DNA from: Tamarix chinensis
Lineage: Eukaryota > Streptophyta > Magnoliopsida > Caryophyllales > Tamaricaceae
Direction of reading: 5' to 3'
Assembly: GCA_030549775.1 (NCBI GenBank)
Contig: CM060178.1
Location: forward strand, 67,074,896-67,138,895
Length of the DNA stretch: 64,000 nucleotides
Each line of letters opens with the position of its first letter. Position 1 is the stretch's first letter. Shown here one piece after another: positions 26,001 to 35,629 of the stretch. The notes below the pieces were generated by a model that saw only the letters and a list, made by a program, of their open reading frames with translations, searched no databases and was not told the origin of the DNA. Both the position numbers and the translations under genes were made by a program.

Positions 26001-29000
26001 TCAATTATCCTTTAAGCATCTAAGGAAAAAGGTAAATCCTGAACATGAAGTACAAGCATTTTTTTTAGCACCTACAAAATTCTCTTTCTATCTTCCTCTT
26101 TTTTCTTTTTTTCCTTTTTTTTTTGTCTTTCTTTCTTTCCCTGTTTAGAGTGGGGAAGGGTACAACCAAATATAGCAACAGATAACCCTTATTCAGCATT
26201 ATATTGTAATCATGTTGCCTCCTGTTGGATGATGAGATAGCTGGTATGAACTACTGTAAATGGCAAATACCAAATCTCAAACACAAATCCTAAGAGAAAA
26301 GGATCAAATCTGAAGAAATGTATGGTATACCTTATTCGAGTAGCCAGGCACTTGATAAAATCGGCAGTAATCCAAAATCAATCCCAGTGTTAGAGGATTA
26401 ACTCGCTCCGGAAGGATAATGGGATTAGTTTTTGATGATCCCATACTTTTCTGCAGTATTTCTTGTCGTATGATGGGACAAAGCATAGCAACCTCTTCCT
26501 CCACTTGTTGTATCAAACCATCAACAGTTTGAAGCCACACATAAGATTTCATCTTGGTACAGAACGTAATAACAAATGTCAGGCTGACACAGAATAATAC
26601 TAAAGTTGTATTATATTCATATCATGTTCAGTAGTTTGTTGGAAGAAAACCTAATCAGATACTTGATCCTAAATGACATACAATTATCATATGAAATGTA
26701 AAGGGAGCATAATCTAGCCACATATAAAGAGAAATCATAATAAAATCTCAAATTACTATAGTAAACGGACAACAAAATGCTAAGTTCAACAACACTCACC
26801 AGTAGAAATCTTGACTCATACACAAGATTCACCATTGAATATACGACAGCAACATAATAATAGGCAAAATAGAACTTCTACAACCAATACTTAAGGAATT
26901 AGAGAGTGATGACTTTTATGGGGAAAAAACAGTGATTTACAGCCGCAGAAATTCAAACCCTAAAAGAGCTTTGCAGCAATTAAAGGCTGCAATAAACTCT
27001 TGGCTACAAATAAAAAAGAGTCTCACCTTGATGGTAGCACTGCAAACTTTCATCTATATGAATTTCTTTCTCAGAACCGTAAAAGACCAGGTGTTTAGTT
27101 ACTTAAGTTTCAATAAATTGTACAACAGGAAAAACTTGAGGTTAATACGGTGCTGATAAGTAATTACGCCAAACATCACAAATTCCAGCTAGGCCAAAAA
27201 GGTACTGCCATGCAGAAGTACTACAATTTTTTTTTTTTTTTTTGAACAATCCAATTGACTCACCAAAACAAGCAAGGTCTAGTCTAACTAGCAATTATTC
27301 ATGGGAGAAAGGTAAATTAACCCTTCAAGTATCAACTTACAGGCAATATTCTCACAGTGATCAGCCATATATTCCTGATTAAACAGATAACTTAAAAAGG
27401 GTAATCTAATTAGAGCTAAAAGTATTGAAAACAGGCAAGACCTTCATTTTTTTCTGTACCCTTGGAAGGCACCTTAAGAACCTCATCTTTAAACGTTGTA
27501 TTACAAGCAGCCTAGAACAAAATAAAAACCTGATACATAAAAGATGCATCATCCAAAGAAATAAGAATACATTACATCAGAAAATATATGTTCAAATACA
27601 CCTCACACAGCCTCTTATTGAACCAAGATAACAACATGCCTTAGTCTACAAACATTCCTACCTCCCTTGGCACCATATCATATGTAATGTATACATATGT
27701 GAAATAATATGCATCAAAAGATTTCATACCACAACCATCCATCAAGAAGACAATATCACTTACAACAACATATAATGCATCAGAACCCAACAATGAGGGA
27801 TATAAACAATGCTACAATGCTTGGAATGCAAAGTATGACAGCTTTAGTGATGACCTTAGCAGCGCAAGGCTCCAAATATCCAGCTGCCCAAGTCAAAGCT
27901 GGGGAGCCCATGCCCATATCAGAATCCCCCAAAATATGTGATCCATGTCTTACGCTAGATCATACCAGTTTACACATTTCAATGTGCTCCACACAACTGG
28001 GAAGTGTAGTGGGAAAGCCATATGGCCACACCCACAAAGGCTAGCTGTTAAGGTAGATATATGTAAAGCTCACAGAACCTCATTTTTTTAATGTGTATCC
28101 TTCCTATCTAATAATTGCAATCATCACTATGTGTGAAATTGATGAAAGCAAGCAAAACTAAGAAGAAATATATGCAAGAATGAAAGAGACGCCAAGATTT
28201 AAGTGGAAACTCAATTTGCCTGAAAACCAAGAGAGAGAAAACAGCCACAAAACCCACTATGAAAGAATCACTAGAGGGTTTACAATTTATATTTTCCATC
28301 TTCTAAATCTAAGGCCCAAGGCCTGAAAATCCAAATTCCCATAATATTCCTTTACGATTTCTTTCCTTTCTTGCCCATGAAAACCACTTTGATCTAGATT
28401 CTAGGGAGTTTAAAAATAATTTATGAGCTATATGAAACAATAAAACTCCATGAAAATTCTCCTCTCTTATTGGTTCAACAGGGAATCAGAAAGGCCTTTT
28501 CAACTTCACTCCACAAAATTTTTATTTTCACAATATGTTCTTCAACTCAAAAAAAAAAAAAATTCCTGTAAAACAAAGCAATATTGTTTATTCACATACA
28601 CAAGCAAGTTCAACCAAAACCACAGTAAAACTCTGGATGTAGGAATCCTTTTATACCCACCTCACGCACACATGTTAATATCCCTCAAAATTTGAGCACT
28701 TGGTCAAATACTTAATGAAGTTCTTGCAAAAACAAACAAAAATAAATGCCAACCTAACACAAAGACACTACTACCACAAAACATGAGACGGCAATATGAA
28801 ACCAAGAAACATAACTACAGCTAATGATTAACAGAATGGTTGGTGTAATAGGATGGATAATAATGCAAGTTCAAACCCACAGGGTTTGCAGCTAATTAGA
28901 CATGAATATCTTCACTTCTAAAATACATTTAATGGGTTTTTTTGCTGCCTCTTTGAAGAAACTAGATATATGCAAGAGGATACAGAACCATCAAGGGAAT

Positions 29001-32000
29001 GTGCTTTACAAGCAACAAAGAATGTGAACCCATTAATCACCTTTTTTCGCATCACAAAGTTGTTGGGGCTCGCGGATCTTGACTGAACATGTATTCAGAA
29101 ATGCATGAATTAGTCATGGCAGACCATTTTTGGAACTTTCTCACTTAGCAAGGGTTATATGGAAGAAGAGCTGTGAACTTACGTATAGTTTTATTTTATT
29201 TTTTTTGGTTGTGTATGAAAAGAATGGAACCTTATATATTTTGGAAATAAAGCGAAACAACCATGCAATTAAATTATCTCGAACGATAAATTATATGTTG
29301 TAGACGTCACGGCGTAAATTTTTATTTTTATTTCACAGAATGCTCCAATTCATATTTATTGATCATTTAAATATGATTATACAATAAACTAGTGTTCTAA
29401 TTACAAGCATTTAAATGACTCATTATATATATTAAATTGTACTAATAACACAACATTTATTAATTGATTTTTTTGGTAGCTAATATATAATATTAAAGTT
29501 ACTGATAATAAATTATTCCTATGTCCCATTTATACACATCTACAAATATTTAAAACTAAAACAATTATTAAGTTGTTATCCATTAGTCTAACTATTAGTC
29601 TTATACTAAAAACTAATGTTTAAATTACTTGACTAATGGTACTTAATTGCTTATCAAGACAAATACTAATATTTAATTCAAAAAATAGAGAGAACACTGC
29701 TGGATAATTTTATTTTATTTTTTGATATTTTGAGGTTATGCCAATATATCCAAAAATATTTAGACAATATAAAGTCAATAATTTGTGGTTTCGCATATCA
29801 ACAACCTAAAAACTAATAAATATCAGTCGGTTATAAACCTTTATGTTAATTCAATTGCAGTTATATTGACTATTGAGTTCCAGAAGCGTGGGTTGCCACA
29901 TGCACATATATTATTATTTCTTGCAGCAAAAGACAAGTATCCAACAGGTAGTGATATAAACAAAATTATTTCAGCCGAAATTCCAGATAAAAACATTGAT
30001 CCTACCTATTATATAGCAGTTCAAGATTTTATGGTACATGGACCATGTGGTGTTGCTGCTAAGAGCTCCCCTTGCATATCTGTTGGCCGTTGTACAAAGC
30101 ATTTTCCTAAAGAGTTTGTTGAATCAACAACTATTGATGATGATAGATATCCTATCTATAGAAGAAGAGATAACAGGCAAATAGTGGAGAAGAATGGAGT
30201 TCCTCCTGATAACAGGTTTATTGTTCCTCACAATCGTTATTTGTTGCTAAAGTATGGTACACATTTGAATGTTGAATGGTGTAACCAATCTCGCTCTATC
30301 AAGTATTTATTTAAATATGTCAACAAAAGACACGGTCGTGTTACTGCATCTTTTTATGGAAGTACAACGGATGACGAAGTAGCAAAAAAGGCAGACGAAG
30401 TTCAGATGTCCTATGATTGTAGGTATATATTATCATGTGAAGCATCATGGAGGTTATTCAAATATGATATTCAATTCAGAGATCCTCCGGTTGAAAGTTA
30501 GGTTTTCATCTTCCAAATCAACAAAGTATTATTTTTTCTGATTATGATCTGATCGATGATGTTGTTGACCGATTATTTGTTAAGCAAAGTATGTTCTTAG
30601 CTTGGATGAAGGCAAATAAAGACTATCTTGAGGCAAAGGAATTAACTTATTCTGAATTTCCTACAAAATTTATTTGGGATTAGTATAATAGAGAATGGCA
30701 ACCAAGACAAAAGAGGTTCTCTATTGGACGGATTTTCTATGTCGTGGAGAACTCTACTATTTGAGATGTTTTCTTAATGTTGTGCGTGGACCTACAAGTT
30801 ATGAAGACATAAGATGCATTAATGGCGAGCAACATTTATCATATCGTGATGCTTGCTATACCCTAGGTTTGTTAGATGATGACAAGGAATACATTGATGG
30901 TATTATTGAGGCAATTCATTGGGCTTCTGTATCTTCTTTAAGAAAACTAACTGCAACATTATTGACATCTAAATCACTCATCCAACCTGAAGTTGTTTGG
31001 AATCATTATTGGATTTACATGACTGATGATATTTTATACAGATAAAGTTTATTATTACAACATGAAGGTAAATTACCTTAGTTATCTTATTTAATTTTTT
31101 CACATTGTTAAACTACTTATATATTTTTTTCAAACTTATTGAATTTATTTTCAGAACTTCATTTGGAAGATGATGAGATAAAAAATTATGGCTTGGTAAA
31201 GGTCGAAAAGTTGTTACGAAACTGTGGAAGAAGCTTAAGAGAGTTTGAGCTAATACCATTCCCACCATCCGAATTTTTTTCTACTGTTGGTAAGTCATTG
31301 ACACATGAGGAAATGTGTTATGATCGATCAACTTTGTCTCAAGAACTCAATAAAAATCTATATGTTATGACCTCAGAACAAAGACATGTATACGATGAGA
31401 TAATGGAGGCAACAAGGTCAAATATAGGTAGATTGTTTTTTGTGTATGGGTATGGAGGTACAGGAAAAACGTTTATATGGAGGACCTTATCAGCCGCTAT
31501 TAAACGCGCAGGAGATATCGTGTTAAATATGGCATCAAGTGGAATAGCTTCTCTTTTATTACCAGGAGGAAGAACAGCTCATTCTCGATTCAAGATTCCT
31601 ATAAATCCAACTGAAGATTCAATATGCAACATCAAACAAGGTAGTCCACTTGCTGATTTCATTATAAGATGTAAACTCATAATATGGGATAAAGCTCCAA
31701 TGATGCACAAATATTGCTTTGAAGCTTTGGATAAAACCATGGGAGATATTTTATGCGTCAACAATCAATTTAGTATTGACAAGCCATTTGGAGGTAAGAC
31801 GGTTGTTCTTGGCGATGATTTTAGACAAATATTACCTGTCATTCCTAAGGGTACTCGACAATATATTGTTCATGCAACTATCAACTCTTCATACTTATGG
31901 TGAGATTGCAAGGTGTTATGATTGACAAAGAATATGAGGTTACGAAATCTTACCTCAGTTGATGAATGTGCCAAGTTGAAGCAATTTTCTGACTAGATTG

Positions 32001-34093
32001 CAAGCATTGAAAATGGAACAATTGGAGGTCCTAATGATGCTCATGTAACAATTGAATTTCGAAGTGATCTATTAATAAAATATTCAAATGATCCAATTGC
32101 AGCTATTGTGAAAAGCACTTATCCAGAGTTCACAAGCAATATCATTGATGATACTTATATTGAGGGAAGATCTATCCTAGCACCAACTCTTGATATTGTA
32201 GAGTCTATCAATGAATACATGTTATTAATTAACTCGGCTGAACAGAAAACATATTTGAGTTCAAATACAACATGTAGATCTTATTCAAATAATGATTTGT
32301 TGTAAGATCTACACACTCCGGAATTTCTAAATAGTCTTAAGTGCTTTGGTATCCCAAATCATGTCTTGAATTTAAAGATTGGTACACCTGTTATGTTATA
32401 AAGGAATATTGATCATTCAATTGGCTTATGCAACAGTACTAGGATGGTAATCACAAGGCTTGGAATTCATGTGTTGGAAGCAAAGATCTTAGGTGGAAAT
32501 AATTCTAGTGAACGAGTATTATTACCAAGAGTGTCATTAACACCATCTGATCCAAGGCTGCCCTTCAAGTTTAATCGAAGACAATTTCCATTAATTGTAT
32601 CATATGTAATGACAATCAACAAAAGTTAAGGACAATCACTTCATAATGTTGGTATTTTCTTGAAAAAACCTATATTTAGTCATGATCAACTTTATGTTGT
32701 TGTCTCTCGAGTCACAAATTGTACAGGTTTGAAAATTCTTATATGCGACAATGATGTTGCAGAGAGTAATTCAACCAAAAATATTTTATTTAAAGAAGTC
32801 TTTGAAAAGATATAATTATGAAATTTCTTTGATTAGTTATTCTTCAATATCCATATTTTATTTCAATTTATTTACAATTAATATCTTCTTATAAACTAAT
32901 TATGTAATACTTATTTATCCTAAATGTTTCTTTACCAAATGTTATTTATAAATAGGAGTATTCATAAGCTCGAATCCTCTGTGTGTCGCACGGGTGCAAA
33001 TCTAGTTGTACTAATAAAACAACATTTATTAATTGATATTTTTGGTAGCCAATCTATATATTAAAGTTACTGATAATAAATTATTCCTATGTCCCATTTA
33101 TACACATCTACAAATATTTAAAACTAAAACAATTATTAAGTTGTTATCCATTAGTCTAACTATTAGTCTTATACTAAAAACTAATGTTTAAATTACTTGA
33201 CTAATGGTACTTAATTTCTTATCAAGACAAATACTAATATTTAACTCAAAAAGTAGAGAGAACACTGCTGGATAATTTTATTTTATTTTTTGATATTTTG
33301 AGGATGCCAATATATCCAAAAATATTTAGACAATATGAAGGCAATAATTTGTGGTTTCGCATATCAACAACCTAAAAACTAATAAATATCAGTCAATATT
33401 GCATATTGAGAAAGATAATTTAATCCATGGAAACAACTAGAGTGACCCTCACAAAGTTACAATAGCATTACCTCGAGAACCTTCTAAGAAATCATCAGAA
33501 GGTTCAACCTGTAAACTTGATGGATCCTAGAAATATCTTGTATATGTGCTAATTTTTGATAAAAAAATTATATAGACTCGTTAGCTAATTAGTGGATTTC
33601 CCATTCCAAAATCATAATTTTGTGAGTAAGAAATTCATTTTTATAAGTGAACACAGATATAAAAAAAAATAAAAGTAACTAAGCACAAGATAGATGGCAT
33701 ACATTATGAAGGAAGTGGCATTTCGCCTTAATTATCATAAAATAGGCAGATTCAGTGGGGTAATACATTCTGTAACTAGGCTAAAATATTCCAAGCCTAT
33801 TTTTTTCTTCCCTCCATCAATCCAAAGTCCAAATATATGTTACATTATCAAAATCTCAACCTGTCAATATCATCCATTGTTTTGTACCATTGCATCACTC
33901 AAACAAAACCACTTTCAGACTTCATAAATATGATAGTCTTCAATCAAAAAAGAATAACTAATGAAAGTTGAGGAACATCACATAAATATGAACTTGCAAT
34001 TAAGAGAATTTTTAAAGAATCATACGATTCACTTCATAAAGCAACAGTACAACCTACCTCAGGTTTGACCACTGCCATCGGAGCTTCTGGCAT
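17004..34093 (-). CDS. ASK21: SKP1-like protein 21 (ASK20/ASK21 type), nine coding exons
   Basis: This is an adaptor-type protein related to SKP1, the subunit linking F-box proteins to cullin in SCF ubiquitin ligases. Coding exons (minus strand): 34058-34093, 26331-26552, 25770-25961, 25566-25676, 24671-24749, 19314-19396, 19047-19207, 17606-17739, and a short last exon ending at 17004 (acceptor at 17020) or at 16993 (acceptor at 17057). All introns are GT-AG and the phases agree. The start 'MPEAPMAVVKPE' has an in-frame TAG seven codons upstream. Residues 13-86 form the BTB/POZ part ('SYVWLQTVDG', 'LILDYCRFYQVPG'). About 87-155 is the SKP1 helical part ('LKPLVDLTSR', 'IIEGKTPEEIRDIFNLPDDL'). 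The long tail, absent from ordinary SKP1 (~160 aa), has a basic run KKKNRRRK at 224-231 and an acidic run at 277-286, as in Arabidopsis ASK21 (351 aa). No exon stop or frameshift was seen, so the gene looks intact. Confidence 0.9.
20150..21330 (+). pseudogene. Ty3/gypsy RNase H-integrase relic in intron 5 of the SKP1-like gene
   Basis: It lies antisense to the host gene between exons 24671-24749 and 19314-19396. RNase H sequence appears as 'LLKESIVYSDQQSLKHF' near 20360-20405 (family: F.LYSDH.ALKHF). Sequence near 20460-20510 ('IVHKSRMANRIA') fits the 'HK.G..N.VADALSR' tail. The integrase end shows 'SPRHVVERVKLP' at about 20910-20945 (family: SPRHVVDLVKLP), then 'SLEEYNFKYKATVEKHQK', and a last 'NTFNVADLYEYHP' block degraded near 21230-21265. 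The frame is broken repeatedly and no LTR was identified. It is a different fragment from the 13.5-kb relic, since its C-terminal phrases belong to another gypsy subfamily. Confidence 0.75.
21340..24660. other. Remainder of intron 5, no gene seen
   Basis: This is AT-rich intron sequence of the SKP1-like gene. I found no protein family motifs on either strand. The short open frames here lack codon continuity with exons. Some of it is probably old transposon DNA attached to the gypsy relic. Confidence 0.5.
26560..29430. other. Proximal part of intron 1, no gene seen
   Basis: This is intron sequence between exon 2 of the SKP1-like gene and the Helitron. It has homopolymer runs (T tract at 27228-27243, A tract near 28549-28561). 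A 111-codon open frame at 27709-28044 has no recognisable domain and no supporting features. Confidence 0.5.
29437..29828 (+). repeat. Direct repeat copy 1 (Helitron 5' terminal segment)
   Basis: This 392-base segment is about 96% identical by eye to 33006-33394. It forms the AT-rich 5' end of the Helitron. The similarity ends exactly at 'cagtc', after which copy 1 continues into Rep sequence. Confidence 0.85.
29830..31045 (+). pseudogene. Helitron Rep (HUH nuclease) C-terminal part, frameshifted
   Basis: The reading starts inside the Rep domain at 'LTIEFQKRGLPHAHILLFL' (near 29870-29925), which carries the HAH of the HUH motif. It then runs through 'SIKYLFKYVNKR' near 30300, the 'K.LFKY..KG' region that precedes the catalytic tyrosines. 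The first frame ends at 30501, where one base appears to be lost. The family continuation 'LPNQQSIIFSDYD' follows in another frame, contains a stop near 30681, and shifts again near 30745 to 'CRGELYYLRCFLNVVRGPTSYEDIR'. The segment to 31045 is the linker typical of Helitron proteins ('YTLGLLDDDKEYIDGI', 'EVVWNHYWIYMTDDILYR'). The N-terminal few hundred residues are absent. It is non-functional. Confidence 0.85.
31139..32815 (+). pseudogene. Helitron PIF1-like helicase part, broken
   Basis: A GT-AG intron (about 31068-31154) separates it from the Rep-side reading. The frame at 31139-31903 holds Walker A 'GYGGTGKT' (about 31446-31469), 'SSGIASLLLPGGRTAHS', and the Walker B strand 'KLIIWDKAPM' near 31672-31701. 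Helitron and PIF1 helicases read DEAPM there, so the catalytic Glu is Lys here. 'GGKTVVLGDDFRQILPVIP' follows near 31790. After a stop near 31902, the C-terminal helicase continues with further stops near 32303, 32400 and 32627. It reaches 'YVVVSRVTNCTGLKILICD' near 32690-32750 and a natural-looking terminus at 32815. It would unwind DNA during rolling-circle transfer in an active element. Confidence 0.85.
33006..33394 (+). repeat. Direct repeat copy 2 (second Helitron 5' end fused to the first unit's 3' end)
   Basis: It begins at the base right after the CTAG terminus of the Helitron and repeats the element's first ~390 bases, with about fourteen differences. It ends at the same 'cagtc' as copy 1 and then runs into unrelated sequence. 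This looks like a truncated second Helitron unit in head-to-tail order. Confidence 0.85.
33395..34057. other. Distal part of intron 1, no gene seen
   Basis: This sequence lies between the second Helitron 5' fragment and exon 1 of the SKP1-like gene. I see no motif. Whether its first part belongs to the second Helitron unit or to the original intron cannot be told from this window. Confidence 0.45.
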
Positions 34094-35012
34094 TAGATGG
34101 TAAGTCACGGTCTAATAGTTGACGTTTCAAGTTGTATTCCTTCCTTTCAGAAAATTGGTTGAAATCCAACTAAAACAAGGTGAAACTGATATCTGACTCT
34201 ATATTTATTTCAGTCAATAACCTTAATTATCACCGCAAAGAATCCTGACAATTTTGCGCCAGACTAACATTTTCAGAAGTTGCCGTCAAAATTGTTTCCT
34301 GAAATCATGTCACTCTGCTTTGCGATCAAATAAACATAACCAAGTACCTGGTATGATATACCTGCAAACGGAACACAAATGTACAAATAGGTCATCATCA
34401 AAAGACGGAAGCTCAGACAGTCAAATAAAAAAATGAAAATTTAAAAGTGATATAACGAAAGAAGAAATAGTAGTCTAATAAACATCTAATTCGTGAGTGT
34501 TGATCCGCCAAAGTTTACATTTCCTTTTTCTTTCTTCTTCATATCTATCTGCTTTTCCACTTCCATTTTTTATTGGTAAACAACCGTCCTATAAATAAAT
34601 AATCAGAACTAAACATTTCAAACCAAAGTTATCAACTAATTACCAACTTGGCCCTATCCACATCAACCACAAAAACTTGAACACCACTTACTCAATAAAA
34701 CTTGGTCTGTGAATCAAACCAGAAAAGGTTGAATTTGAATGAGATGTACGCACTTGATTAAAAGGATTGACAAGATTCAAGTTACACAAGTTTCCCAAGC
34801 ATCGAAAGAGCAATAAGTTCAATTCAGCAGAAAAATACATTTACAACAAAATCAAACAGAATCAAAATCAATGTCATTTTGACTTCACGCGCAACTCGCA
34901 TTACTTGAAACATTTTAACATTTAACGAACTCAATTGAGCTCCAATAATCAGAATGAATAATGAGTTAAAACAGCTCAGAAGAATGACAGGAGCCAGATA
35001 ACTAATCGTTAC

Positions 35013-35245
35013 CTGAAATTTAAATACTGCGAGAATGAGAGAACTGAATCAAGAAAGGGAAGAGCGAGAGCTGATTTCAGGGTTGAGGAGTTTTTATTTT
35101 ATTTCATTTATAAAAAAGAAAGTTTCTTCACTTTCTCCCCCTCGTCTTCATCTTTCATCCATTTCTATAGTTTACGCAGAGCGGGTGGATTGGCAAGGAG
35201 CCAAGGATGAAACGATGGCTGTGCTTTTCACGTGACAACCCAGAC
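35013..35245 (-). other. 5' UTR exon of the SKP1-like gene (approximate start)
   Basis: On the minus strand the sequence 'tttcag|gtaacg' gives a good donor at 35013/35012. The best acceptor before the start codon is 'ttgttttag' at 34170, making the next exon 34058-34169. The exon is rich in CTC/TTC-type leader sequence on the coding strand. The transcription start is inferred from the TATA-like box upstream. Leader introns are common in plant genes of this sort. Confidence 0.5.
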
Positions 35246-35285
35246 GACTTAAGTTAGGGCTTGGTCCTACTAGTATATAGTAAAT
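35229..35285 (-). promoter_or_regulatory. Putative core promoter with G-box
   Basis: CACGTG (a G-box core) lies at 35229-35234, and a TATA-like 'ctatatactag' on the minus strand lies at about 35268-35280, suitably placed for a start near 35245. The LTR element begins only about 55 bases further upstream (target duplication at 35334). This is inference from position and motifs only. Confidence 0.35.
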
Positions 35286-35338
35286 TCCTTCTATTCTTTT
35301 ACTTACAACACTAGACACATCTAAAAGAATAATTAGTA

Positions 35339-35629
35339 TGTTGTATTATTGGTAAACATAAAGAAAAATATATAACAATATAGAAAGAAAGAGAGATTGT
35401 GACTTTTAATTCTCATTTATATATATGAGTTCTCTCTTACATTTATAATTTATAATATCTCATATATATAATACATATACTTATTACATACATTATAAAA
35501 ATGAATTAGAGAATATAAAAAGAGGTAGATAATACATGAAAAAAATAGTTATAACTTATGGTAATAATATAAGTATTAAACCACGGATTTAATGTACATC
35601 CACAATATATAAATAAGATATTTATAACA
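35339..35629 (-). repeat. Left LTR (3' LTR) of the copia-like element
   Basis: It is 291 bases, TG at the left end and CA at the right. It matches 39025-39279 in segments such as 'atatataacaatatag' (35369 and 39055) and 'ttatggtaata' near 35560 and 39188. The polypurine tract abuts its right end. Confidence 0.75.

Larger units (their letters stand above)
29437..33005 (+). mobile_element. Helitron rolling-circle transposon, internally deleted and decayed
   Basis: It is inserted in intron 1, antisense to the SKP1-like gene. The 3' end is canonical: an imperfect GC-rich hairpin (about 32978-32992, cctctgtg/gcacggg arms) followed by CTAG at 33002-33005 and then T. A likely 5' end is at 29437 (TTGTACTAATAA, perhaps a mutated TC start), preceded by A, which fits the A/T insertion site of Helitrons. 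Inside are the C-terminal part of the Rep nuclease and a PIF1-like helicase, both plus strand. Roughly the first half of the Rep region is missing between 29828 and 29835. An alternative start at TC 29420 is flanked by C instead of A. Confidence 0.8.

Noticed and set aside
27709..28044. 111-codon open frame in intron 1
   Set aside because: There are no recognisable domains on either strand, no splice or promoter support, and the frame is short enough to be chance.
29437..33394. The two ~390-bp direct repeats read as LTRs (they can be framed as TG...CA)
   Set aside because: There is no target duplication, no primer binding site or polypurine tract next to them, and the interior encodes Helitron proteins ending in a proper CTAG terminus.
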